Of a stretch of 64,000 nt of DNA, positions 17,171 through 26,889 are shown in pieces (positions within the stretch are counted from its first letter, which is position 1; each line of letters opens with the position of its first letter). The notes beneath the pieces were generated by a model that saw nothing but the letters and a program-made list of their open reading frames with translations, was not told where the DNA came from and did not search any database. A program made the position numbers and the translations under genes. The stretch comes from UBA12170 sp964293475 (GTDB lineage Bacteria > Bacteroidota > Bacteroidia > Bacteroidales > UBA12170): positions 1 through 64,000 of the forward strand of contig CAXYYJ010000024.1 of the NCBI GenBank assembly GCA_964293475.1, in the 5' to 3' direction.

Positions 17171-18847
17171 ATGACCAAAATCTCCATATATCAGGTTTTA
17201 CCAAGACTTTTTGGAAATCCAAATAAAAATCCCAAATTCAACGGTAGCCTGCAGGAAAACGGATGCGGCAAAATGAATGATTTTACCCCTGAAGCACTCA
17301 AGGCAATAAAAAAACTGGGGATAAACTATGTTTGGTACACAGGCATCATTCATCATGCTACCTCCACCAGTTATCCGGGAATTCCTTCGCAGGATTCATG
17401 TATACTAAAAGGCAAGGCTGGCTCTCCCTATGCCATTGTCGATTATTATGATGTGCACCCAGATTTGGCTGTTGATGTGGAAAACAGAATGGCTGAATTC
17501 GAAGAATTGGTTAAAAGAACCCATGATGAAGGGATGAAAGTAATTATTGATTTTGTCCCCAATCATGTGAGCAGAGCTTATAGAAGTACGAGCAAACCAA
17601 AAGGAGTGCCCGATTTTGGCGAAACTGACGACAGCTCATTGGCTTTCCATCCGCAAAATAATTTTTATTACCTACCCGCCGAAAAACTCGTATTGCCTGG
17701 CTGCCAATCTCATAATTTTCAGGAACTACCCGCAAAAGTAACTGGCAACGATTGTTTTAGTCCAAATCCGGGAATTAACGACTGGTACGAAACCATAAAA
17801 CTCAACTACGGGGTTGATGTTCAAAATGGAAACAATAAACATTTTAATCCCATCCCTTCTACCTGGTTCCGAATGCTCGAAATACTCAAGTACTGGACAA
17901 ACAAAGGAATAGACGGATTTCGCTGCGACATGGCCGAAATGGTACCTGTGGAATTTTGGGGGTGGGTGATTCCTCAGATAAAACAAATCAATGGTGATAT
18001 AATTTTTATTGCAGAAGTTTATCAACCAGATATTTATCATGATTATATCTTCAAAGGAAAGTTTGATTACTTGTACGATAAAGTGGGCCTTTATGATATG
18101 CTGAAAGCAATAATCCGTGGGGAACAACCCGCATCCAATCTCAGCGATTCGTGGAAAAGTCTGAATGGGTTGGACAAGTATATGCTTCGCTTTTTGGAAA
18201 ACCATGATGAACAACGAATTGCTTCGTCTGAATTTGCAGGTCAGGCGGAAAAAGCCATTCCTGCCATGGTACTTTCTGCCACCATGCATCAAGGGCCTGT
18301 AATGACTTATTTTGGACAGGAATTTGGCGAAAACAGCACCACTGCCTCGGGGTTTAGTGGAGATGATGGTCGCACCACCATTTTTGATTATTGGAACATC
18401 CCATCCATTCAAAGATGGAAAGGAAAATCTGCTTTCAGCGGAAAAACATTATCCGCAGAAGAGAAAGCGCATCAGCAGGAATACAGTAAAATTTTAAATC
18501 TTGCTATGTCGCATCCTGCCATTGGTCAGGGAAGTTTTTATGATTTAATGTGGGCCAACAAAGACAATCATCATTTTTATCATAACTATGTTTATGCATA
18601 TTTGCGGAGTTTTAAAACTGCAAGTTTGCTCATTGTTCTAAACTTTTCTGCCCGAGAGCTCAATCAAAAGGTTATTATTTCAGGCCATGCCCTTGAATTT
18701 GCTGAAAAGGATACAAGTAAATTAGTCGATAAAACTTTTAAAAATATTTTCACGGGAGTGGAATATCAGATACCATTTTACAAATTAGTTCAACAAGGTT
18801 TTGAACTTACAATTAAACCATTTGGATATCAAATTTTCGAATTTTAA
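17171..18847 (+). CDS. Cytoplasmic GH13 alpha-amylase
   Basis: A 558-residue GH13 enzyme beginning directly with the barrel (KISIYQVLPRLFG), so it lacks a signal peptide and acts inside the cell. Catalytic residues are Asp253 (GFRCDMAE), Glu282 (IAEVYQP) and Asp346 (ENHDEQR). The substrate-site motif DFVPNHVSR is also present. It would shorten maltodextrins imported by the Sus systems. A terminator lies upstream, and glgB follows after 32 bases, so these two form a second transcription unit. Confidence 0.9.
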   Translation: MTKISIYQVLPRLFGNPNKNPKFNGSLQENGCGKMNDFTPEALKAIKKLGINYVWYTGIIHHATSTSYPGIPSQDSCILKGKAGSPYAIVDYYDVHPDLAVDVENRMAEFEELVKRTHDEGMKVIIDFVPNHVSRAYRSTSKPKGVPDFGETDDSSLAFHPQNNFYYLPAEKLVLPGCQSHNFQELPAKVTGNDCFSPNPGINDWYETIKLNYGVDVQNGNNKHFNPIPSTWFRMLEILKYWTNKGIDGFRCDMAEMVPVEFWGWVIPQIKQINGDIIFIAEVYQPDIYHDYIFKGKFDYLYDKVGLYDMLKAIIRGEQPASNLSDSWKSLNGLDKYMLRFLENHDEQRIASSEFAGQAEKAIPAMVLSATMHQGPVMTYFGQEFGENSTTASGFSGDDGRTTIFDYWNIPSIQRWKGKSAFSGKTLSAEEKAHQQEYSKILNLAMSHPAIGQGSFYDLMWANKDNHHFYHNYVYAYLRSFKTASLLIVLNFSARELNQKVIISGHALEFAEKDTSKLVDKTFKNIFTGVEYQIPFYKLVQQGFELTIKPFGYQIFEF

Positions 18848-18879
18848 TTTCTATCTTAGACCGGATAATTTATCGCCCT

Positions 18880-20892
18880 ATGAACGAATTGAAAATATTG
18901 CCCATTGTAAAACAGGATGAATGGTTAATGCCTGTTGCTCAGGAAGTTTACGACCGCCAACAAAGATTTTTTCAGCAAAAGGAAATCATAGAAAAGCAGT
19001 ACGGTAGCCTTTATAATTTTGCATCAGCCTATAAAAAATTTGGCTTCCATTTAAGTGAGGATCAATCAACACTCATTTACAGGGAATGGGCACCTGCGGC
19101 AAAAGGTCTCTATTTAATCGGCGATTTCAATCAGTGGGAATATTACACCCATCCTCTGAACAAATTGGATGGTGGAATTTGGGAAATCGAAATTAAACTT
19201 TCAGATTGTCCCCAATTAACTCACGGAAGCAAAGTTAAAGTTCTCGTTCAAACTGAGAAAGGCAATACTCCAAGAATTCCCGCATATATCACCCGACTAA
19301 TTCAGGATGAGAACACAAAGGACTTTGCTGGTCAGTTATGGTTTCCTGAACCTTATCAATGGAAGAACAAAAAAACACCACAAACCACAGCCCCACTGAT
19401 AATTTATGAAACTCATGTGGGCATGGCCCAGGAAAAAAATGGGGTTGGCAGTTATGTCGAATTTGAGAAAAAAATCCTCCCCTACATTCTTTCGGCGGGC
19501 TATAATGCTATTCAAATCATGGCCATTGCTGAGCATCCCTACTACGGTTCATTCGGTTATCATGTGAGTAATTTCTTTGCGGCTTCGTCTCGATTTGGCA
19601 CTCCCGAAGAACTAAAATCATTGGTAGATACTGCACATGACATGGGTATCAGGGTTATCATGGATATTGTTCATAGTCACACTGTTAAAAATATTTACGA
19701 GGGATTAAACGAATTTGACGGTACCGATTACCAGTATTTTCATGGTGGAACCAAAGGAAATCATGAAGTTTGGGACTCAAAAATCTTTAATTACGGCAAA
19801 CCCGAAGTTCTTCAATTTCTACTTTCAAATATTCGCTACTGGCTCGAAGAGTTTCATTTTGACGGATATAGATTCGATGGAGTAACGAGCATGCTTTACG
19901 AGCATCATGGAATAGGGGTTGATTTTGGCAATAGGGATATGTATTTCAGCATGGGAGTAGATTTTGAAGCAGTAACCTACCTACAGCTCGCCAACGACTT
20001 GTGCCACAACATCAATCCACATATAATCACCATTGCGGAAGATGTTAGCGGAATGCCTGGCCTTTGTCACCCTATTGAAGATGGAGGAATTGGATTTGAT
20101 TTTAGATTATCCATGGGGATTCCAGATTACTGGATCAAACTGCTTAAAGAGAAGAAAGACGAAGAGTGGGATATTGGGCAATTGTATCATAATTTAGTTG
20201 ACAGAAATTATCAAATTAAATCTATTGCCTATGCCGAATCGCACGACCAGGCACTTGTGGGGGACAAAACCATTGCTTTTAGGCTCATGGATCAGGAGAT
20301 GTATTTCCATATGCACAAGGACGACCAGAATCTCATAATTGACAGAGGCATTAACCTCCACAACCTCATAAGATTTATTACAATTACTTTGGGTGGCGAA
20401 GCCTATTTAAATTTTATGGGCAATGAATTTGGCCATCCGGAATGGATAGATTTCCCGCGGCAGGGAAATTTCTGGAGTTATCATTATGCTCGCCGCCAAT
20501 GGTCGCTGCTTGATAACGATCAGCTTAAATACCATTATATGGCTGCTTTCGATAAGGCTATGATACAATTCGTAATGGATGAAAAAATCTTAACATCAGG
20601 GGTTTCCAGAGAATTGTGGCTTGATGAAAACAATAAAATATTGGCCTTTGAAAAAGGGAACCTGGTATTTGTTTTTAATTTTCACCCTGCCAATAGTTGT
20701 TTTGATTATACTATCAATGTGCCTAAAATGGGCCCTTACGAGTTGGTTTTCAATACAGATGCTCCCTATTTTGGTGGTTTTGACCGAATTCATAACTCAT
20801 CACATTTCATTGCAAGATTAGAAAATGGAGTTTCTAAAATGAGCATATACTCGCCAAACAGAAGTGCACAGGTTTATAAGAAAATTGTTTAG
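18880..20892 (+). CDS. glgB: 1,4-alpha-glucan branching enzyme (GH13_8 type)
   Basis: A 670-residue branching enzyme that makes alpha-1,6 branches in glycogen-like polymer. An N-terminal CBM48-type domain (about residues 60-160, with WAPAAKGLYLIGDFNQW) precedes the GH13 barrel. Catalytic residues are Asp333 (GYRFDGVTSM), Glu387 (IAEDVSG) and Asp456 (ESHDQALVGD). The YEHHG segment after the nucleophile and the length are those of the eukaryote-like GH13_8 subfamily common in Bacteroidota. It is convergent with the histidine kinase gene, only 7 bases between the stops, with no clear terminator. Confidence 0.94.
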   Translation: MNELKILPIVKQDEWLMPVAQEVYDRQQRFFQQKEIIEKQYGSLYNFASAYKKFGFHLSEDQSTLIYREWAPAAKGLYLIGDFNQWEYYTHPLNKLDGGIWEIEIKLSDCPQLTHGSKVKVLVQTEKGNTPRIPAYITRLIQDENTKDFAGQLWFPEPYQWKNKKTPQTTAPLIIYETHVGMAQEKNGVGSYVEFEKKILPYILSAGYNAIQIMAIAEHPYYGSFGYHVSNFFAASSRFGTPEELKSLVDTAHDMGIRVIMDIVHSHTVKNIYEGLNEFDGTDYQYFHGGTKGNHEVWDSKIFNYGKPEVLQFLLSNIRYWLEEFHFDGYRFDGVTSMLYEHHGIGVDFGNRDMYFSMGVDFEAVTYLQLANDLCHNINPHIITIAEDVSGMPGLCHPIEDGGIGFDFRLSMGIPDYWIKLLKEKKDEEWDIGQLYHNLVDRNYQIKSIAYAESHDQALVGDKTIAFRLMDQEMYFHMHKDDQNLIIDRGINLHNLIRFITITLGGEAYLNFMGNEFGHPEWIDFPRQGNFWSYHYARRQWSLLDNDQLKYHYMAAFDKAMIQFVMDEKILTSGVSRELWLDENNKILAFEKGNLVFVFNFHPANSCFDYTINVPKMGPYELVFNTDAPYFGGFDRIHNSSHFIARLENGVSKMSIYSPNRSAQVYKKIV

Positions 20893-20899
20893 ATAACCA

Positions 20900-23692
20900 T
20901 TAAACAATATTTGACTGGTAGATGATTGGGAGATTTATAATGACCAGGGTACCTTTTGCGTTTCCGGCATCATCCTTTAAATCAATAATATTATAAGTAA
21001 TTTTTTGACCCGAATAGCGGTTGAGAGTTAGCAGTCTCTCTTTAAATAGGGTTGTTGACAGACTCTCTCTGTCATCGAGTTTTTGTTTATTGATTAACTT
21101 GCTTTTTTCTCTACCTATACCATTGTCAGATACCTTAAAAATAATGCTGTCGGTAGCTTTAACGAAACTAATTTTTACCAAACCATCTGTTTCCACATGC
21201 TGCAATCCATGTTCAATAGCATTTTCGATAAATGGCTGAGCGAGCATAGCAGGAATGAGAATCATTTCTGTTTCAATATTTTCGTCGACATCCAAAGAAT
21301 AAGAAAATTTATCACCAAATCTAAGTTGCTGAAGCTCTAAGTAATACCGTAGAATATTCACTTCTTTATCTAATGAAATATAATCGTACCTCGAACTTTC
21401 CAATATCATTCTTATGAGTCTGGCAAAGCTGTTAAGGTATTTAACAGCATGGGCAGAATCATTTTTCAACACATAGCTTTGAATCGCATTTAAGGAATTA
21501 AAAATAAAATGAGGGTTCATTTGTGATCGAAGAACTTTCTGACGAAGAGAATTTATTTCTTCAATGGCATGTCTCCGATCGCGGTTATCCTGAGTAAATT
21601 CAGACAAATACGCCAGCTCTCCATCGGAATTAAAACTTGGATAAATGGAAACCATATTGCTATGAATACCAATGTTCTCATCGTAAACAATGGGTCTTTT
21701 CTCGTCGATGGCCATCTGTATTTTTTGAACCCTTGCGTTTTTAATTTCCTGGGGTAAAATATCGAAATAATTGGTGCCAACAAGTTTTTTATCGTTGGTT
21801 CCCAAACGCTTGGCCCCAGTTCGGTTGATTAGTTTTATAGTGCCTTTAAAATCAATCAGAACAATTGATTCATTAATAGAATTAAAAAGAGTTTGAAGAA
21901 TAATACGTTGGTTTTTCTCAAGCTCCAGGGTTTTAACTTTATCGGAGACATCAATAACAATAATGAGTATGGAATCCAATATATTTCCAACCATTAGGGG
22001 TGATATGGAAAGGCTTAAATACTTGATGCGGCCAGCATTTGTTATTGATATTTGTGTTTCCTGATTTATATGGTTTGTTATTACTTCATTAAGAGCCTTA
22101 TTAACTTGCTCCAGCGATTCTCCATGGAACAATAAAGTAAAGTCCTGATCCACTTCATAATTAAAACTTGAGAATATAGTTTCCGCTCTTTTATTAACAA
22201 ATTTGATTTGGTTAGTTTTATCGATGATAAAAAGACCCGTAGTGGCATTCTCAAAAACATTTTTAAGCTGTGAAACTTCTTTTTTGTAATTATCGAGTGA
22301 ATCGAAAGTACGCTTGGATGTTAGCTTTACGAGCCTTAGATTTTTGTAATTGTTAACCAGCCAAAATATCAATATCAAGGCTAAAAGCAAAAGTAAAACT
22401 GAGATCCAGGTGGTATAGCGAAGTTTTAATTTCCGGTTTTCAATTTCAGCATTGTATTTATTTTCCAATAGAATTTTATTGGTTTCATTTTCGGCATTCA
22501 ATTTGGCAATTAGAAAATTCTGCTGATCGTAGAAATATTTGTCGTTTAAAATTGCAAGCCGAGAATTTATTTGAAATACAGAATCTGTATCTCTATTCTT
22601 TTCGAAGTATTTCAGCAAAGTTTGAAGATAAATTCTTTTAGTTGCAGTATTTCCTGAATCGTAAAGGTATTGTTTTGCTGAATCTAAATATATTTTAGAT
22701 TGAGAAAACTTTTTTAAATCTAAATAATTACTTGATAAATTGATATAGGAATATCCCATAAAAAGTGAGTTTCCTTCTAATTTACGCATAGTTAGCGCCC
22801 TATTATTAAAATAAATCGCTGAGTCAATCTTGTTTTCAACAGTTAATTTGTGCGCATAAAGTGTTTCAATAACACTTATTAGGTTTTTTTGACATGACTC
22901 ATTGAAATCGACCTTTAAAGCACCATATACTTTTTCAAAAGATAGCCAATCATTTATCGTTACCAGAAATTTTAAATAGTTCCCTGCATAATGCAAACGC
23001 CTGTCGATAGATTCGTTTTGAATCAGTTCCCAGCCTTTTGCTAAAATCTCCTTAGAATAATCTGGGTCATATTTACTCAGGGCTAATCCATAAATCCTAT
23101 ATAAATCCAATTTCCCTTTTGAATAATTATTCTTTTCACAAATAGTTATGCCATCATAATAATTTTTTTTGGCCAGTTCTAAATTGTCTATTTGATAATA
23201 GACCGTAATAAATAATTCCTTAATCTTTATAGTATTGAGATCAGAATTGCTAAGATACTTTTCGGCATTGGTTAAAGAATTAATTGCTCTGGCATATTCT
23301 GATGTATGAATATCGATGCTGCCTTGTAAATAATAATACAACCCGGGAAAATAACTTTTTTCGACATTAATAGTGCTTAATACTTTAGTGCCGCTCTCCC
23401 AGTTTGACACCTTTATATAATAATACACCTCCAATAAACTCAAATATTCATTTAACTGTGGAATACTATTTGATTCACGCAAAGCTTTGATTAAATCAAG
23501 TTTATTTTCAATGCAATGCCAGTTTTTTTCTAATCTGTTTATCTCTGCAATGATTTCACCATGAGTCACTTTAAACTCCGCAAGATATTTTTCATGATAA
23601 AGAAGTGGATTATCGTGGCCCTGGCTTGATGCGAATGAGCTTAGTAATGCAAAAACCAGAATAAGAAAGCGATGTATAACTTTTTTGACCAA
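20900..23692 (-). CDS. TPR-PAS-PAS sensor histidine kinase of the LytS (His_kinase) type
   Basis: A 930-residue membrane sensor kinase. It has a signal peptide (residues 1-24) and a periplasmic region of TPR-like helices (about 30-400). One membrane helix lies near 428-450 (TTWISVLLLLLALILIFWLV). Two PAS domains follow at about 475-590 and 605-715. The C-terminal LytS/YehU-type kinase has the phosphoacceptor motif SQMNPHFIFNSLNAIQ, followed by an ATPase domain with the N-box PFIENAIEHGLQH. Such kinases normally pair with LytTR response regulators, but none is encoded in the window. It is co-directional with the REC-kinase gene upstream, with 2 bases between them. Confidence 0.92.
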   Translation of the reverse strand: MVKKVIHRFLILVFALLSSFASSQGHDNPLLYHEKYLAEFKVTHGEIIAEINRLEKNWHCIENKLDLIKALRESNSIPQLNEYLSLLEVYYYIKVSNWESGTKVLSTINVEKSYFPGLYYYLQGSIDIHTSEYARAINSLTNAEKYLSNSDLNTIKIKELFITVYYQIDNLELAKKNYYDGITICEKNNYSKGKLDLYRIYGLALSKYDPDYSKEILAKGWELIQNESIDRRLHYAGNYLKFLVTINDWLSFEKVYGALKVDFNESCQKNLISVIETLYAHKLTVENKIDSAIYFNNRALTMRKLEGNSLFMGYSYINLSSNYLDLKKFSQSKIYLDSAKQYLYDSGNTATKRIYLQTLLKYFEKNRDTDSVFQINSRLAILNDKYFYDQQNFLIAKLNAENETNKILLENKYNAEIENRKLKLRYTTWISVLLLLLALILIFWLVNNYKNLRLVKLTSKRTFDSLDNYKKEVSQLKNVFENATTGLFIIDKTNQIKFVNKRAETIFSSFNYEVDQDFTLLFHGESLEQVNKALNEVITNHINQETQISITNAGRIKYLSLSISPLMVGNILDSILIIVIDVSDKVKTLELEKNQRIILQTLFNSINESIVLIDFKGTIKLINRTGAKRLGTNDKKLVGTNYFDILPQEIKNARVQKIQMAIDEKRPIVYDENIGIHSNMVSIYPSFNSDGELAYLSEFTQDNRDRRHAIEEINSLRQKVLRSQMNPHFIFNSLNAIQSYVLKNDSAHAVKYLNSFARLIRMILESSRYDYISLDKEVNILRYYLELQQLRFGDKFSYSLDVDENIETEMILIPAMLAQPFIENAIEHGLQHVETDGLVKISFVKATDSIIFKVSDNGIGREKSKLINKQKLDDRESLSTTLFKERLLTLNRYSGQKITYNIIDLKDDAGNAKGTLVIINLPIIYQSNIV

Positions 23693-23694
23693 TT

Positions 23695-24816
23695 TTACTC
23701 CTCTCCTAAAGGTAAAAAGATACTAAAATCACTCCCCTGCCCCTGTTTGCTTTTTACTTCCAGACTTCCTTTGCAAATTTTTACATAGTCGCGAACCAAA
23801 ACCAATCCCAGGCCTGTTCCTTTTTCATTGCTAGTCCCAATTGTCGTGAATACCTTATCATTATTCAGTAACTTCAGATTTTCCTCACTAATGCCAATGC
23901 CGCTGTCTATTACCGAAATTTTTATTTTATCGCTTATTTGCTGTCCAACAACACTAATCCTGCCTCCTTTGGGGGTAAATTTTATGGCATTGACAAGTAA
24001 ATTTCTTAGGGTAATGGTTAGCAAAACTTTGTCTGACCAAACAAACAAATCCTGCGGAACAGACTCTATATATTCAATTTCTTTGTTTATCATCGAACCC
24101 TTTTCAATGTCAGACAGGCCAGATATAAGTCGAGAAAGATTCACCAATTCAGGTCTGTACACAATTTGCCCCTGCTGGGATTTTGCCCAATACAAAAGAT
24201 TATCAAGCAAATTATAGGTATTTCTGGCTGTTATTTCCGCATCGTTGATTAATTCACTATCCTCTTCCGGATCAATGAGTCCGTCAATTATAAACTTAAA
24301 CACATTTCGAATATTCCCAATAGAAGTACGTAAATCATGTGATATAATGGAGAAGATTTTATCTCTGGACTTATTCGCTTCAACCAGTTCAGCATTAATT
24401 AATTTTAACTGGTTTTCCTGCTCTTTAAAACTTAGCTGTACTTTTATTCTGTGAAGAACCTCCACTTTATTGATGGGCTTAACCATAAAATCAACGCAGC
24501 CCAAATCGAACGCAATTGTTTTATTATCTTGCTCATAAAGAGCGCTTATGACAATAACTGGTATAGAAATCCAGACTTCATTTGAATTTAAAATCTTTTT
24601 AAACTCAAAACCGTTCATCCCCGGCATCATTATGTCCAAAAGAATAACATCGGGGGAATAACCATTTTTCATTAAATCCAATGCATCTATGGCACTCTCT
24701 ACAAAAGTTACTTTGAGATTCTCCTTTTCAAGCATTTTTCCAATTACCTGTAGATTGGTAATTGAGTCATCAACAATCAAAACGTTTTTCTTATTCTCCT
24801 GCATAATCCATTTCAT
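23695..24816 (-). CDS. Response-regulator receiver domain fused to histidine kinase
   Basis: A 373-residue cytoplasmic protein. An N-terminal receiver domain (about residues 10-125) has the phosphoacceptor Asp in LLDIMMPGMNG, the acidic pair VDD and the Lys in VKPIN. It is followed by a short coiled segment, a HisKA domain with ISHDLRTSIGN, and a HATPase domain with NLLVNAIKF and the G-box GTGLGLVL. No DNA-binding output is present. It probably takes phosphate from another kinase or is controlled by it, most plausibly the adjacent TPR-PAS kinase. An alternative ATG four codons downstream (24804) is possible. Confidence 0.9.
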   Translation of the reverse strand: MKWIMQENKKNVLIVDDSITNLQVIGKMLEKENLKVTFVESAIDALDLMKNGYSPDVILLDIMMPGMNGFEFKKILNSNEVWISIPVIVISALYEQDNKTIAFDLGCVDFMVKPINKVEVLHRIKVQLSFKEQENQLKLINAELVEANKSRDKIFSIISHDLRTSIGNIRNVFKFIIDGLIDPEEDSELINDAEITARNTYNLLDNLLYWAKSQQGQIVYRPELVNLSRLISGLSDIEKGSMINKEIEYIESVPQDLFVWSDKVLLTITLRNLLVNAIKFTPKGGRISVVGQQISDKIKISVIDSGIGISEENLKLLNNDKVFTTIGTSNEKGTGLGLVLVRDYVKICKGSLEVKSKQGQGSDFSIFLPLGEE

Positions 24817-24915
24817 TAATAATTATTCCTTCGGGGTCGAATAATCTGTGCTGTTAATATTAAAGATAATAAAAATTTGTAAAAACGAGGAAAGATATCT
24901 GTATTTATTGCTTTA

Positions 24916-24923
24916 CAAACATA
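24916..24923 (-). promoter_or_regulatory. Candidate -7 element of the two-kinase operon
   Basis: TATGTTTG on the minus strand fits TANNTTTG, about 100 bases upstream of the start at 24816. The -33 match is poor. Confidence 0.35.
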
Positions 24924-24999
24924 CAAAATGCCTGCTTATTTTAACACATGATTTTATAATAGAATCATTTAATTAACATTTAATCCTGTTTAATTGCAT

Positions 25000-26187
25000 T
25001 TAATCTACTTCTAACTCTTTTATTGCAAGCCATGCCATAAGTGCCATGCCTGTTTTTAAGCTCTCCTCATCTATATTAAATGTTGATGAATGAAGATTCG
25101 ATACTATACTTTTCGATTCATTTCTGGTTCCAAGCCTATAAAAGCAGCCCGGAACAATTTGCCCATAATAGCTAAAATCTTCAGCTGTCATCCGCATGTC
25201 CAACTCTACAACATTTTCAACTCCGAGCAACTCAACTGCATTTTTAAAGGCGCGCCCAGTCAATGCCTCGTTATTATAAACAAAAGGATAGCCATGAGAT
25301 ATTTTAGTTTCACAATCACCTCCCATGCTTTGGGCAATCCCATTGGCCATTTTTTCTATTTCCTGATGCATTGTTTTTCTCCATTGCTCGTCGAAGGTCC
25401 TTAACGTACCATCAATGGTCACTTTATTGGGAAGAATATTGGTGCGACCATCGGCTACCACACGACCAAATGAAAGCACAGTTGGAATGGTAGGATTGGC
25501 TCTCCGGCTCACCAATTGCTGCAACGAAACTATGATATGGGAAGCAATTAAAACAGTATCTATAGCTTGATGTGGGATTCCTCCATGACCTCCTTTTCCT
25601 GTTACCATCAGGTATATCTCATCGGTACTTGCCATATATTTTCCTGCTTTAAATCCTACTTTGCCAGCTTCAAGCTCGGGAAAAACATGTTGCCCAAAGA
25701 TAGATGCCGGACGAGGATTTTCCAACACGCCTTCTTCAATCATGACACTGGCTCCTCCGGGGAATTTTTCTTCGGAAGGCTGAAAGATGAATTTTACACT
25801 TCCCTGAAACTCTTTCTTTAATGAGTTTAAAATCAATAGCGTTCCAAGCATCGAAGCCATATGAGCATCATGCCCGCAAGCATGCATTTTGCCCGTATTG
25901 AGTGATTTATATGGTAAATTATTATCTTCCAAAATCTCTAAAGCGTCCATATCGGCTCGCAATGCTATTGTTTTTTTATGCGGATTAACGCCTTCGATTA
26001 CCCCTACAATCCCCGTTTTTGCAATTCCACGTGTATGCTCTATTCCATATTTTGTCAAAACAGAACTAATATAATCCGACGTCATATGCTCTTCAAAAGC
26101 GGTTTCTGGATTCTGATGTAACCAATTCCTGATTTCCACAATTTGACTATATAAGTCCTGAGCCATTTGTAGTATTCTTTCCTTCAT
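25000..26187 (-). CDS. M20 family amidohydrolase/aminoacylase
   Basis: A 395-residue metallohydrolase of the M20D group (N-acyl-amino-acid amidohydrolase, hippurate hydrolase, IAA-amino-acid hydrolase types). Metal-binding and catalytic motifs are visible: RADMDALE, ACGHDAHMASMLG, PSEE, and HGGIPHQAID in the dimerisation domain. The C-terminal MTAEDFSYY motif completes the set. There is no signal peptide, so it acts in the cytoplasm on N-acylated amino acids or small peptides. It is a single-gene unit between the kinases and mobA; the neighbourhood does not identify its substrate. Confidence 0.92.
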   Translation of the reverse strand: MKERILQMAQDLYSQIVEIRNWLHQNPETAFEEHMTSDYISSVLTKYGIEHTRGIAKTGIVGVIEGVNPHKKTIALRADMDALEILEDNNLPYKSLNTGKMHACGHDAHMASMLGTLLILNSLKKEFQGSVKFIFQPSEEKFPGGASVMIEEGVLENPRPASIFGQHVFPELEAGKVGFKAGKYMASTDEIYLMVTGKGGHGGIPHQAIDTVLIASHIIVSLQQLVSRRANPTIPTVLSFGRVVADGRTNILPNKVTIDGTLRTFDEQWRKTMHQEIEKMANGIAQSMGGDCETKISHGYPFVYNNEALTGRAFKNAVELLGVENVVELDMRMTAEDFSYYGQIVPGCFYRLGTRNESKSIVSNLHSSTFNIDEESLKTGMALMAWLAIKELEVD

Positions 26188-26301
26188 TTCAAAGATATTT
26201 TTGACTGAACTAATTAAGTTGTAAAAGTAGAAAAGTTTTTGGGCCTTCCAATCTATTGAATTCAGGAGAGCAATTGTTTTAAGTTATAAATTTGCCAAAC
26301 T

Positions 26302-26877
26302 ATGAAAATGGGTACTATCATACTTTCGGGGGGAAAGAGCAGCCGATTTGGAACAGACAAAGGATTGTTCGAATTCAGAGGTCGTCCATTGGTTCAATAC
26401 TCGCTTATGCTTGCACAAAAGTTTTCGAGCCAGACAGTTATTTCAACGCAAAATACTGATTACAAACAATTTGATTGCGATTTGATAGGTGATATATTTC
26501 CGGATACCGGCCCACTGGGTGGAATTCATGCCGGGCTAATCAACTCATCATTCGATGTAAACCTTGTACTTCCATGCGATACCCCATTCTTATCGGATCA
26601 AATTATTGAATTGCTCATATCGAATTACACCAATGAAGATGTTGTCATCTTTCAAACTTCAGATAACAAATATCACCCACTTACAGGTCTTTATCATAAA
26701 CGGATTATCCCTTTTCTTGAAATGAATCTACGTCAGGGTAAGTTTAAACTTATTGATATTATACTTCAGCTTAATATCAAAATCATTGAGCTGAATGCAC
26801 ATAACAATCTGGAAATCTGCTTTGCAAATTTAAATTCAAAGGATGATTTTCAAAGTATAAATAATCTGATGAGTTAG
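26302..26877 (+). CDS. mobA: Molybdenum cofactor guanylyltransferase MobA
   Basis: A 191-residue nucleotidyltransferase that attaches GMP to molybdopterin to make MGD. The N-terminal signature LSGGKSSRFGTDKG, with a Lys in the GTP-binding loop, and the metal-binding PCDTP motif (about residues 93-97) are present. The length is normal. A TAAATTTG -7 box (26287-26294) ends 8 bases before the ATG, so the mRNA may be almost leaderless; a second in-frame ATG lies two codons in. Its product would be needed by the PsrA-like molybdoenzyme at 6046-8310. Confidence 0.92.
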   Translation: MKMGTIILSGGKSSRFGTDKGLFEFRGRPLVQYSLMLAQKFSSQTVISTQNTDYKQFDCDLIGDIFPDTGPLGGIHAGLINSSFDVNLVLPCDTPFLSDQIIELLISNYTNEDVVIFQTSDNKYHPLTGLYHKRIIPFLEMNLRQGKFKLIDIILQLNIKIIELNAHNNLEICFANLNSKDDFQSINNLMS

Positions 26878-26889
26878 TAGATTTAGCAG

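Noticed and set aside
11456..20892. Horizontally acquired island for the alpha-glucan operon
   Set aside because: No integrase, IS element, flanking repeat or tRNA junction is visible, and composition looks like the neighbours by eye.
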